The translations under genes and the position numbers were made by a program. 64,000 bases of DNA from DATMER01 sp035556715 (lineage in GTDB: Bacteria; Acidobacteriota; Thermoanaerobaculia; Multivoradales; UBA5704): positions 102,245 to 166,244 of the forward strand of contig DATMER010000115.1 of NCBI GenBank assembly GCA_035556715.1, in the 5' to 3' direction. The notes under the pieces were generated by a model, which did no database searches, was not told the origin of the DNA, and saw only the letters and a list, made by a program, of their open reading frames with translations. This document shows positions 14,633-23,293 of this stretch, piece after piece; within the stretch, counting starts at the first letter, position 1; each line of letters begins with the position of its first letter.

Positions 14633-15517
14633 TCAGGAGAGGTGCTTCTCGAACCAGTGATCGGCGTAGGGTTCCGCGTTGAACGGCGACACTTCCACGT
14701 ACCCGGAGGTCTTGTAGAGACGGATGGCTTCCACCAGGGACCGGTTGGTCTCGAGCCGAACCGTTGTCATGCCGAGATCCCGGGCTTGGGATTCGAGCGC
14801 GTGCAGCATTCGTTTGCCGAACCCGAGGCCACGCACCGAGCCGGCCACCCACATCCGCTTGATGTAACCGACGCCCGGCGAGAACGGCTTCACCCCCCCG
14901 CAGGCGACCGGCTCTCCGTCGATGGCCGCAACGAGGAACGCCCCCCGGGGCGGGCTCAGCTCGGTGTCGTCGATGGGGAGGCTCTTTCCCGGATCGAAGC
15001 CTTTTTCGAACCGGCTGACCAGCTCGGAGAAGTATTGGGCGACGCACCAGCGGGCCTCGGGGCTCGCGGGATCGACTCTCTCGATCTTCGCGCCCGCGGC
15101 CTGAAGAAGGCGGTGCACCTCGGCCATGGCCGCGACAAGGCGTTCTCGCTGGGGCTCCGTCAAGGGGGCCAGAACGGCCTCGGCCGCCTCGTCGGAGCGC
15201 CGGTTCATCTCCTCCAGCTCCGCGAGCCCCGCGGGTGTGAGCTCGGCGCGCCGCACCCGCTCGTCGACGGGTCCGGACCGGAGCGTGACGAGGCCCTTCG
15301 ATGCCAGGGACTGGACCAGGCGGCTCAGGTATCCGGAATCGAGGCCGAGCCGGGAGCGCAGGTCGCGGAGGTCTCCTCCCCTGGGGCCGATCTCGAAAAG
15401 CACGCGCGACTCGCCAAGCGGGCGGTCGCGGCCGAGGAAGTGGTCGTCCAAGGCTCCGGCCCGCTGGGTGACGAGCCGGTTGAAGCGGCGGACGTGGGAG
15501 ACGTACTCGGCGTACAT
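14633..15517 (-). CDS. MarR-GNAT fusion (regulator plus acetyltransferase)
   Basis: 294 residues. The N-terminal half (about 1-140) is a MarR winged helix: DLRDLRSRLGLDSGYLSRLVQ is the recognition region, followed by the wing (LVTLRSGPVDERVRRAELT). The C-terminal half (about 150-294) is a GNAT acetyltransferase with the acetyl-CoA loop VRGLGFGKRMLHAL (R/Q-x-x-G-x-G/A). Such fusions act as transcription factors and acetylate small amines. A perfect inverted repeat lies directly before the start codon and is the likely operator for autorepression. Start ATG 15515-15517. Confidence 0.85.
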   Translation of the reverse strand: MYAEYVSHVRRFNRLVTQRAGALDDHFLGRDRPLGESRVLFEIGPRGGDLRDLRSRLGLDSGYLSRLVQSLASKGLVTLRSGPVDERVRRAELTPAGLAELEEMNRRSDEAAEAVLAPLTEPQRERLVAAMAEVHRLLQAAGAKIERVDPASPEARWCVAQYFSELVSRFEKGFDPGKSLPIDDTELSPPRGAFLVAAIDGEPVACGGVKPFSPGVGYIKRMWVAGSVRGLGFGKRMLHALESQARDLGMTTVRLETNRSLVEAIRLYKTSGYVEVSPFNAEPYADHWFEKHLS

Positions 15518-15521
15518 TGTC

Positions 15522-15535
15522 TGACTTTAGTCAGG
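15522..15535. promoter_or_regulatory. inverted-repeat operator of the MarR-GNAT gene
   Basis: CTGACT-TT-AGTCAG, a perfect 6-bp inverted repeat with 2-nt spacer, 4 nt before the start codon. It resembles the TTGACT-nn-AGTCAA operators of MarR-type regulators. Its position would block transcription or leader use, consistent with autoregulation. Confidence 0.6.
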
Positions 15536-15620
15536 CAACTGCGGCGGTGTCAAGGCATTTCACGGGGTAGAGGCGCTATCCGGGAGCCGGGAAGGCTCGA
15601 CGGGTCCTGGATCGCCTCGA

Positions 15621-15860
15621 AATTCCCGTGAACAGCCTTTTAATCCCGCGAACAGCCTTTCAAACCCGCGGAAAGGCTCGAAATCTCACGAACAGCCTCT
15701 CAAGTCCCACGGAAAGGCTCAAAAATCCAGTGAACAGCCTGAAAAAGCCACGGAAAGCCTCGAAATCTCACGGAGAGCCTTTCAGCGGGCCGGAAAGGCT
15801 GTTTTTCCCCACGGAAAGCCTCGAAATCTCCCGGAGGGCCTTACCGGCCGCGGATTGCCT
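15621..15860. repeat. 20-bp-period degenerate repeat array C
   Basis: About 12 units with a 20-21-nt period. Typical forms are CCCGTGAACAGCCTTTTAAT and TCACGGAAAGCCTCGAAATC. Cores AGCCTTT and AAAGGCT (reverse complements) alternate, so neighbouring units can form stems. GCCTCGAAATCTC recurs almost exactly near 15675, 15758 and 15820. The array fills the gap before the 15907 gene, ending about 47 nt before its start; the promoter of that gene must lie in or next to it. Confidence 0.85.
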
Positions 15861-15906
15861 ATCCTCCTGTACGATAGGAGAGTAATCACCGGGTAACGGA
15901 GGCTCC

Positions 15907-16722
15907 ATGCGAACACAGGCAGAGAAAGCGGCCGCCTTCCGCGCGCTGCATGAACGGGAAGGGGCTTTCATCATCCCCAATCCCTGGGATGTCGGAACCG
16001 CCCGGATTCTCGCGCATCTCGGTTTCGAGGCGCTGGCGACCACGAGCGCCGGATATGCGTTTTCCATCGGGCAGCGGGACAACTCGGTCGGCCGCGACAG
16101 GATGCATGTGCGCGCCATCGTGGCCGCCACGGACCTGCCGGTGAGCGCCGACCTCGAGAACGGCTTTGGAGATCCTCCCGAAACGGTTGCGGAAACCTTC
16201 CGGCTTGCCGCGGAAGCGGGCCTGGCTGGCGCCTCGATCGAGGACTCCACCGCCTGCCCGGCTGATCCGATCTACGGGCATGGGCTCGCGGCCGAGCGGG
16301 TCCGCGCCGCGGTGGAGGCCGTGCGTTCTCTTCCCTTTCCTTTCACGGTAACCGGACGCGCAGAGAATTACCTTGTGGGCCGGCCGGATCTCGATGACAC
16401 GATCAAGCGGCTGCAGGCCTATCAGGAGGCCGGGGCGGACGTTCTCTATGCGCCGGGCCTCCGGAGCAGGGAAGACATCGCCGCGGTGGTCAGGTCGGTC
16501 GATCGTCCGGTGAACGTCGTCATGGGTTTGCAGGGAGCTCAACTGAGCCTCGCCGGGCTTTCAGAGATCGGCGTCAAGCGGGTCAGCATCGGAAGCGCTC
16601 TCTCCCGCGCCGCCCTGGGCGCATTTCTTCGCGCCGCCCGGGAAATGCGAGAGCACGGCACTTTTACGTTCGCAGATGAGGCTGTGAGCTATCGCGAGAT
16701 CAGCGCCATGTTCGAGGCGTAA
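15907..16722 (+). CDS. isocitrate lyase/PEP mutase superfamily enzyme
   Basis: 271 residues of the isocitrate lyase/phosphoenolpyruvate mutase family (2-methylisocitrate-lyase-like). Landmarks: IIPNPWDVGTARIL at the N-terminus, LPVSADLENGFGD (Mg-binding acidic loop), GASIEDST, FTVTGRAENYLVG (active-site Arg/Glu region) and GADVLYAPGL. It likely cleaves or forms a C-C or C-P bond next to an alpha-keto acid; the exact substrate is not clear because the K-K-C-G-H catalytic loop of true isocitrate lyases is absent. GGAGG stands upstream of the ATG. Cytosolic. Confidence 0.8.
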   Translation: MRTQAEKAAAFRALHEREGAFIIPNPWDVGTARILAHLGFEALATTSAGYAFSIGQRDNSVGRDRMHVRAIVAATDLPVSADLENGFGDPPETVAETFRLAAEAGLAGASIEDSTACPADPIYGHGLAAERVRAAVEAVRSLPFPFTVTGRAENYLVGRPDLDDTIKRLQAYQEAGADVLYAPGLRSREDIAAVVRSVDRPVNVVMGLQGAQLSLAGLSEIGVKRVSIGSALSRAALGAFLRAAREMREHGTFTFADEAVSYREISAMFEA

Positions 16723-16737
16723 AGAAAGGCCCCCCGC

Positions 16738-18795
16738 ATGCCCATTCGCCCATTCCGTTTCGCGATCCTCTGCGTCGCCGGTCTGGCCGGTCTCACCGGG
16801 ATGGCCTCTGCCGCTCCGGCCAGGCGGCCCATGACTCCCGAAGATCTGGGAGCCATGGAGAGCATCGGTTCTCCCGCGATCTCTCCCGACGGCAGGCAGG
16901 TGGTCTTTACGGTTACGCGTTTCTCCATCGCGGAGAACAAGTCGGACAGCGATCTCTGGATCGTGCCGGCGGACGGCAGCGCTCCTCCCAAGAGGCTGAC
17001 GTGGAACCCAGGCTCGGACAGCTCCGCGGTCTGGAGCCCGGACGGCCAGCGAATCGCGTTCGCCTCGAAGCGGGGCGACGCTCCGCCGCAGCTCCACGTC
17101 CTGACCCTGGACGGCGGCGAGGCCCAGCCGGTGACGAAGCTTCCGGTGGCGGCGCAGGGTCCCAAGTGGTTCCCCGACGGCAAGCGCCTGGCTTTTGTGG
17201 CGAGCACGTGGCCCGACCTCAATGGCGACTGGACCGCGGTGCAGAAGCGGCTCGACGAGCGCAAGGCGGACAAGGTGCAGGCCAGGATCTCGGACACCCG
17301 GCTTCTGCGCTACTGGGACGATTACCGCACGGACGGCCGCTATCATCACATTTTTTCGGTGGAGCTTTCCTCGGGCGAAGTGAAGGACCTGACTCCGGGG
17401 CTCTCACGCACGATGGATTTCCTGTCTCCCGAGTCGGCCTGGGATCTCTCGCCCGATGGCGGCGAGATCGCCTATAGCGCCAATTCGACCGATCCGCCGT
17501 ACCAGACGTTCAACGTCGATGTGTTCATTCAGAAAATCGGAGGCGAGCCGAAAAATGTGACGGTTGCCAACCCCGCCGGGGATTTCGCTCCGCGCTACTC
17601 GCCGGACGGCCGCTGGCTCGCCTACAGCCGTACCCGCCGGCCCGAAGTCGATGCCGATTTCCTGCGCCTCGCCCTCTACAACCGTGGCAACGGTGAGGTC
17701 CGCGGTCTCGCCGAGGAGTGGGACGGCTCGCCGGGTGGTCCCGCCTTCACGCCGGACGGCAGGACCGTGCTCTTCACCGCCCAGGAGAAGGGACGCGTCC
17801 ACGTTTATTCCGTTCCGGTCGAGGGAGGGGTTCCGCGCGTCCTCGCCCGGGGAGGCTCGACAGGCCGACTCGTGACAGCCGGCGGGCGCATCGTCTTCAC
17901 CCGTCAATCGCTCCTGGCGCCGGCCAATCTTTTCACTCTGACGTTGCAGGAGGCGGCCTCGGGCGTCGAGCCGCGAAGGCTGACGGATCTGAACGCCGAG
18001 CGGCTCGCGGAGCTCGACCTGGGCACGGTCGGAGAGGCGACGATTGAAGGGGCCGGAGGCGCCCCGGTCCACATGCATCTCGTTTTCCCGCCGGGCTTTG
18101 ATCCGAAGCGCAAATGGCCGCTTATGCACATGCTCCATGGCGGGCCGCACGGCGCGTCCCTCGAAAACTTCCCTCCGACGTGGAACGCGGCCCAGTTCGC
18201 CGCGCGGGGATACGTGGTCGCCATGGTCAATTTTCACGGTTCGACCGGCTATGGCCAGGCGTTCGCCGATTCGATCCTCGGCAACCACGCGGACAAACCT
18301 TTCGAAGACGTGATGAAGGCGACGGACTGGCTGATCGCCCAGGGGTACGTGGACGAGACGCGAATGGCCGCAGGCGGGGGCTCCTACGGCGGCTATCTGG
18401 CAGCCTGGATCCTGGGCCATACCGATCGCTTCGCGGCCCTGATCGATCATGCCGGGGTCTACGATCTGATGGCGCAGTTCGCCTCGGATACCACGTATAT
18501 CCGGCAGAACAGCTACGGCGCGGCTCCGTGGACCGACCCGGACCGGATCGCTCTCTACTCCCCGAGCCGCTTTGCCAGGAGCTTCGTCACGCCGACCCTG
18601 ATCCTGCACGGGGAGAAGGACTACCGCGTTCCCGTGACGCAGGGGATCAATCTTTACGGGGTCCTGCAGGGCAAGGGTGTACCCGCGCGGATCGTGATCT
18701 TCCCGGACGAAGGCCACGGGGAGCTGAAGCCCCAGGCCGCTGTCCTCTGGTGGAAGGAGACCTTTGCGTGGCTGGACCGCTATTTGGGCGGGTGA
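16738..18795 (+). CDS. secreted S9-family peptidase (copy 1)
   Basis: 685 residues. Signal peptide about 1-23 (ends SAAPA). An N-terminal beta-propeller carries TolB/WD-like repeats (AISPDGRQVVF, VWSPDGQRIAF, KWFPDGKRLAF, RYSPDGRWLAY), followed by an alpha/beta hydrolase domain. The nucleophile is Ser in GGGSYGGYLAA; the Asp lies in LHGEKDYRVP. The His is in DEGHGELKP, whereas the next copy has the usual DENHWVLKP. It probably cleaves dipeptides or oligopeptides after proline or similar residues in the periplasm. The gene 46 bp downstream is a close paralogue. Confidence 0.9.
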   Translation: MPIRPFRFAILCVAGLAGLTGMASAAPARRPMTPEDLGAMESIGSPAISPDGRQVVFTVTRFSIAENKSDSDLWIVPADGSAPPKRLTWNPGSDSSAVWSPDGQRIAFASKRGDAPPQLHVLTLDGGEAQPVTKLPVAAQGPKWFPDGKRLAFVASTWPDLNGDWTAVQKRLDERKADKVQARISDTRLLRYWDDYRTDGRYHHIFSVELSSGEVKDLTPGLSRTMDFLSPESAWDLSPDGGEIAYSANSTDPPYQTFNVDVFIQKIGGEPKNVTVANPAGDFAPRYSPDGRWLAYSRTRRPEVDADFLRLALYNRGNGEVRGLAEEWDGSPGGPAFTPDGRTVLFTAQEKGRVHVYSVPVEGGVPRVLARGGSTGRLVTAGGRIVFTRQSLLAPANLFTLTLQEAASGVEPRRLTDLNAERLAELDLGTVGEATIEGAGGAPVHMHLVFPPGFDPKRKWPLMHMLHGGPHGASLENFPPTWNAAQFAARGYVVAMVNFHGSTGYGQAFADSILGNHADKPFEDVMKATDWLIAQGYVDETRMAAGGGSYGGYLAAWILGHTDRFAALIDHAGVYDLMAQFASDTTYIRQNSYGAAPWTDPDRIALYSPSRFARSFVTPTLILHGEKDYRVPVTQGINLYGVLQGKGVPARIVIFPDEGHGELKPQAAVLWWKETFAWLDRYLGG

Positions 18796-18841
18796 GGGGC
18801 GGTCTCTGCTACCATCCCCCGAACTTTCAGGAGGTCTCTGC

Positions 18842-20893
18842 ATGCTCGTTCGTCCTTTCCGTTTCGCCGTCCTCTGCTTCCTCGGTTTCTCCGCTTTGGC
18901 CGGCATGGCCTCGGCGGCTCCGGCGAAGCGGCCCATGACTCCCGAAGACCTGTGGGCCATGGAGCGCGTTGGTGGTCCCGCGATCTCTCCCGACGGCAGG
19001 CAGGTGATCTTCACGATTACCCGCTACTCCATGGAGGAGAACAAGGCGGACAGCGACCTCTGGATCGTGCCGACGGACGGCAGCGCTCCTCCCAAGCGGC
19101 TGACCTGGAACCCGGGCTCGGACAGCTCAGCGGTCTGGAGCCCGGACGGCCAGCGCATCGCGTTCGTCTCGAAGCGCGGCGACGCTCCGCCGCAGCTCCA
19201 CGTCCTCACCCTGGATGGCGGCGAGGCCCAGCCGGTCACGAAGCTTCCGGTGGCGGCGCAGGGTCCCAAATGGTTCCCCGACGGCAAGCGCCTGGCCTTC
19301 GTGGCGAGCACGTGGCCCGACCTCAACGGCGACTGGACCGCGGTCCAGAAGCGGCTCGACGAGCGCAAGGCGGACAAGGTCCAGGCCAAGATCGGGGACA
19401 CCCGGCTGCTGCGCTTCTGGGACGATTACCGCACCGACGGCCGCTCTCATCACGTGTTTTCGGTGGAGCTGTCCTCCGGCGAGGTAAAGGATCTGACCCC
19501 CGGGCTCTCGCGCACCATGGACTTCATGTCTCCCGAGTCCTCCTGGGACCTCTCGCCCGAGGGGGATGAGATTGCCTATGCCGTCAACGCGACCGATCCT
19601 CCGTACCAGACGCTCAACTTTGACATCTTCGTCCAGAAACCAGGCGGCGAGCCGCGGAACGTGACGGTGGACAACCCGGCCACCGACCTCGCTCCTCGCT
19701 ACTCTCCGGATGGCCGCTGGATCGTCTACAACCGCACCCTCCGGCCCGATGTCGATGCCGATTTCATGCGCCTGGCCCGCTACGACCGCCGCAGCAAGGA
19801 GGTCCGCGGCCTTGCCGAGGAGTGGGACGGCTCTCCGGACAGTCCGGACTTCACGCCGGACGGCAAGACCCTGGTCTTCACTGCCCAGGAGAAGGGCCGC
19901 GTCCACGTCTTCTCCGTGCCAGTCGAGGGAGGGACTCCAAAGATCCTCGCCCGGGGCGGCACCATCGGAGGAGTGGACACGGCCGGCGGGCACATCGCCT
20001 TCACCCGTCAATCGCTCCTGGTGCCGGCCAACCTCTTCACCCTGAAGCTGGACGAGGCGGGCGCCGAGCCGCGGAGGCTGACCGATCTGAATGCCGAGCG
20101 GATCGCGGAGCTTGATTTGGGCACGGTCGGTGAAGCAACTTTCCAAGGGGCGGGGGGCGACCCGGTCCACATGCACCTCGTCTTCCCTCCGGGGTTCGAT
20201 GCGAAGCGCAAGTGGCCCCTGGTACACATCGTCCACGGCGGACCGTACAGCGCCTCGCTCGACGACTTCCATTACCGTTGGAACGCGGCCCTGTTCGCCT
20301 CGCGGGGCTACGTGGTCTCCATGGTGAACTTCCACGGCTCGACCGGCTACGGCCAGGCTTTTGCTGATTCGATCCTCGGGAACCACGGCGAAAAACCTTT
20401 CGAGGACGTGATGAAAGCCACCGACTGGCTGATCGCCCAAGGGTACGTGGACGAGAAGCGGATGGCGGCGGCCGGGGGCTCCTACGGCGGCTACCTGGTC
20501 GCCTGGATCCTCGGGCATACCGACCGCTTTGCCGCTCTGGTGAATCACGCCGGAGTCTATGACCTGATGGCGCAGTTCGCCTCGGACGACACGTACGGCC
20601 GGCCGAACAACTACGGCGCCGCGCCGTGGACCGATCCGGCCCAGGTCGATCTCTACTCGCCGAGCCATTACGCGAAGAGCTTCGTCACGCCGACGTTGAT
20701 CCTCCACGGAGAGAAGGATTATCGCGTGCCCGTGACCCAGGGGATCAACCTCTTCGGCGTGCTCCAGGGCAAGGGCGTGCCCGCGCGCATCGTGATCTTC
20801 CCCGATGAGAACCACTGGGTGCTCAAGCCCCAGTCGGCCCAGCTCTGGTGGAAGGAGACTTTCGCGTGGCTGGCGCGGTACCTGGGAGCATGA
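18842..20893 (+). CDS. secreted S9-family peptidase (copy 2, tandem paralogue)
   Basis: 683 residues, very similar along its whole length to the preceding peptidase; whole blocks of DNA (for example around 17040-17250 and 19140-19350) are nearly identical, so the pair arose by tandem duplication. Signal peptide about 1-23. Propeller repeats precede the hydrolase domain with Ser in GGSYGGYLVAW, Asp in LHGEKDYRVP and His in DENHWVLKP. I chose the ATG at 18842 after a CAGGAGG site; a longer frame into the previous gene is not needed. The stop overlaps the start of the MOSC gene (ATGA), so the two are translationally coupled. Confidence 0.9.
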   Translation: MLVRPFRFAVLCFLGFSALAGMASAAPAKRPMTPEDLWAMERVGGPAISPDGRQVIFTITRYSMEENKADSDLWIVPTDGSAPPKRLTWNPGSDSSAVWSPDGQRIAFVSKRGDAPPQLHVLTLDGGEAQPVTKLPVAAQGPKWFPDGKRLAFVASTWPDLNGDWTAVQKRLDERKADKVQAKIGDTRLLRFWDDYRTDGRSHHVFSVELSSGEVKDLTPGLSRTMDFMSPESSWDLSPEGDEIAYAVNATDPPYQTLNFDIFVQKPGGEPRNVTVDNPATDLAPRYSPDGRWIVYNRTLRPDVDADFMRLARYDRRSKEVRGLAEEWDGSPDSPDFTPDGKTLVFTAQEKGRVHVFSVPVEGGTPKILARGGTIGGVDTAGGHIAFTRQSLLVPANLFTLKLDEAGAEPRRLTDLNAERIAELDLGTVGEATFQGAGGDPVHMHLVFPPGFDAKRKWPLVHIVHGGPYSASLDDFHYRWNAALFASRGYVVSMVNFHGSTGYGQAFADSILGNHGEKPFEDVMKATDWLIAQGYVDEKRMAAAGGSYGGYLVAWILGHTDRFAALVNHAGVYDLMAQFASDDTYGRPNNYGAAPWTDPAQVDLYSPSHYAKSFVTPTLILHGEKDYRVPVTQGINLFGVLQGKGVPARIVIFPDENHWVLKPQSAQLWWKETFAWLARYLGA

Positions 20894-21531
20894 AGCTCCT
20901 CTCCATCCAGGTGGGGCTGCCCCGCGAGGTGAAGTGGCAGGGGCGGACGGTCACGACCGGCATCTTCAAGGAGCCTGTCCAGGGATCGGTGATGATGCGA
21001 ACGCTCAACCTGGACGGCGACCGCCAAGCGGACCTGACGGTCCATGGCGGGACGCACAAGGCCGTTTACGTCTACCCGAGCGAGCATTACGGACCCTGGA
21101 GTGACGAGCTGCCCGGAGTCGAGCTGCCTTGGGGGGCTTTCGGGGAGAACTTCACGACTGAGGGTCTCTTGGAGGACCGGGTCCACATCGGAGACCGGTT
21201 CCGGATCGGGGAGGCCGAGGTCCTGGTCACGCAGCCCCGGATGCCTTGCTTCAAGCTGGGGATCAAGTTCGGAGATCCGGAAATCATCCCCCAGTTCCTG
21301 GAGAGCGGTCGTTCCGGCTTCTACCTGGCCGTGCTGCGAGAGGGCAGGGTCGAAGCGGGTGACTCTTTTGAATTGCTCGGCCAAGACTCGAACCATGTGA
21401 CGGTGGCTGACGTCAACCGCCTGTTCCTGGGAGAACGCGACGCCGACGCCCTGGCTCGGGCGCAGCGCGTCGAGGCTCTTCCGGAAGGCTGGAAGGTCCA
21501 CCTCCGGCGGCAGTTCGAGAAGCGGTTCTAG
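20890..21531 (+). CDS. MOSC-domain protein (YiiM-like)
   Basis: 213 residues with the MOSC fold, a beta-strand domain that carries sulfur or binds molybdenum cofactor in related enzymes. Landmarks: DLTVHGGTHKAVYVYP, WGAFGENFTTEGL, RFRIGEAEVLVTQPRMPC with the conserved Cys at residue 120, and FYLAVLREGRV. The C-terminal HVTVADVNRLFLG helical tail is typical of YiiM-type proteins, which detoxify N-hydroxylated bases. The start codon overlaps the stop of the upstream peptidase. Its 3' end overlaps the convergent gene by 4 bp. Confidence 0.85.
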   Translation: MKLLSIQVGLPREVKWQGRTVTTGIFKEPVQGSVMMRTLNLDGDRQADLTVHGGTHKAVYVYPSEHYGPWSDELPGVELPWGAFGENFTTEGLLEDRVHIGDRFRIGEAEVLVTQPRMPCFKLGIKFGDPEIIPQFLESGRSGFYLAVLREGRVEAGDSFELLGQDSNHVTVADVNRLFLGERDADALARAQRVEALPEGWKVHLRRQFEKRF

Positions 21532-23225
21532 TCATCGGACGAGTGCCCGGTCCAGGACGGGGCCAGCTTCCTCCACAAGGCTGCCAGAACCTCCTCCTCA
21601 GCCACGAGGGGACGGTCGTCGGAGCTCAAAGCTCTATTCCGCATCAGGATCCGGATGTCCTGGAGGTCGGACGGCTTCCGGCCTGCCCATTCGGCGCCGG
21701 CCTTCCGCCTCAGCAGCACGAGCAGCCGGTCCTGGACGATGAAGGCCTTGACCACGTCCGAGAAGAGGGCCGAAGCCGCGAACGTGGGTGCGGCGATGCG
21801 CGAAGCCCCGAGGGCTGCGTCGATGCCCAGGGCGCTTTCGACTTTGCGGGCGAACTCGGCATCGAACAGGCGCACGACGGTGCGGATGCGCGGGTTCGAC
21901 TGGCGGGCGGCGAGGCCGATGCCGAGGTTCACGGAGTCGTCGCCGGTGGCCGCCACCACCGCGCGTGCCCTGGCAATCCCCGACCGGAGAAGAGTGTCGC
22001 TCAGGCGGGCGTCGCCGATCACCACCGAGGCCCGGGTGCGCACGTCGGCGAGGAAAGGCCGGTCGGCATCGGCGTCGACGGCGACCACCGGCACTCCGAC
22101 GGCCGTCAGCTCCCGGACCACCCGGAAGCCGACGTTCCCCATCCCCACCACGACCACATGTCCCTGCCTGGGCATTGGCTGGCTGCCCAGGAGCTTGCGC
22201 AGACGGGAGCCGACCACGAAGTCCGTGAGCATCGAATACAGCGTTGCCAGGGTCACCGAGCCGAGGATCATGAGGAGGACCTCGTACAGCTTGATCTCGG
22301 GGCCAACATCCTCGGGCAGGACGACCTCGCCGTGCAGGTTCGTGATGGTCAGAAAGACCGCGTCCACCAGCGATTGGCGCAGGTAGCCGTAGAACACGGC
22401 GATGGTCAGGGGGATCAGGAGACAGAGGCTCAGGAACACCACGCGCAGAGGGAGCGGCTCCTCCCTCCAGAACCTGAGCAGTCGGGAAAGGGACCGTCGC
22501 ATCCGGAGCGCGAACGGCACGCGATCGGTACCTCGATGGCGGCCTGAGACCGAGCTTCGGGGCGAGCCGAGGAACCGGTCCCAATCCTCCTTGTGTCCCA
22601 GCAGTGAAAGGCGGTCGTTCGGAAGGATTGCCGTGCCGCCCTCGGGCAGGGTGAGGCAGTCCTGGTCCGGCCGCTCGACCATCAGAGTGATCAGGTTGTG
22701 ACGCCGCGCGAGGTCGTCGACGGTGGGGCAGTCCCGCAGAGGGCCTTCGCTCGCCCGGTGCCGGCCGACGACGAACGAGGTGCCTTCCAGGGAAAAGGTG
22801 GTCAGGAGGGCCTCTCCGATCGCCGCGGCGGCGAAGCTGGGGGCGGCCAGGGTCGACATGCCGATCGCCCGCCGGAGGTCGAACGCGCCCTCGAGCTGGC
22901 GCGCCAGGTCCGGATCGAAGAGGCGGAGCACCAGGGGGATGTCCGGGCGGAGGCGCCGGGCATCCAGGGCGACCTCGATGTTGACCAGGTCCTGGTCGGT
23001 GGCGGCGATGAGCGACTTGGCCGAGGCGAGCCCCGCGTCGCGGAGGAGCTGCTCGTTCCGGGCGTCGCCCATCGCGATCCGGACGCCGAAGGACTCGGCG
23101 ATCCGCTGCCGGTCCTCCCGCACTTGAAGCGTGACGACCACGACCTCTTCCCCCAGGCGGCGGAGCAGCTCTACCACCCGGTATCCGACGTCCCCCATTC
23201 CGCAGACGATGTAGTGTCCGGTCAT
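21528..23225 (-). CDS. double TrkA-N (RCK) ion-channel-like membrane protein
   Basis: 565 residues. Two NAD-binding TrkA-N domains: residues about 3-125 (HYIVCGMGDVGYRVVELL) and about 352-475 (HVVVVGMGNVGFRVVREL), each with GxGxxG. Between them are a TrkA-C-like segment (about 150-225) and two membrane helices (about 262-285 and 318-340) flanking a short loop TITNLHGEV, where K+ channels have a T-x-G-Y-G-D filter. The filter is not canonical, so ion specificity is uncertain. The arrangement resembles CASTOR/DMI1-type and bacterial NAD-binding channel proteins. ATG at 23223-23225. Confidence 0.8.
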   Translation of the reverse strand: MTGHYIVCGMGDVGYRVVELLRRLGEEVVVVTLQVREDRQRIAESFGVRIAMGDARNEQLLRDAGLASAKSLIAATDQDLVNIEVALDARRLRPDIPLVLRLFDPDLARQLEGAFDLRRAIGMSTLAAPSFAAAAIGEALLTTFSLEGTSFVVGRHRASEGPLRDCPTVDDLARRHNLITLMVERPDQDCLTLPEGGTAILPNDRLSLLGHKEDWDRFLGSPRSSVSGRHRGTDRVPFALRMRRSLSRLLRFWREEPLPLRVVFLSLCLLIPLTIAVFYGYLRQSLVDAVFLTITNLHGEVVLPEDVGPEIKLYEVLLMILGSVTLATLYSMLTDFVVGSRLRKLLGSQPMPRQGHVVVVGMGNVGFRVVRELTAVGVPVVAVDADADRPFLADVRTRASVVIGDARLSDTLLRSGIARARAVVAATGDDSVNLGIGLAARQSNPRIRTVVRLFDAEFARKVESALGIDAALGASRIAAPTFAASALFSDVVKAFIVQDRLLVLLRRKAGAEWAGRKPSDLQDIRILMRNRALSSDDRPLVAEEEVLAALWRKLAPSWTGHSSDD

Positions 23226-23293
23226 TCGAGGGCCTACTCTATCCCGGTGCGGCTCCCTTGAACGAAGAAGGAAGAGATAGACTCGCCGGGCAG

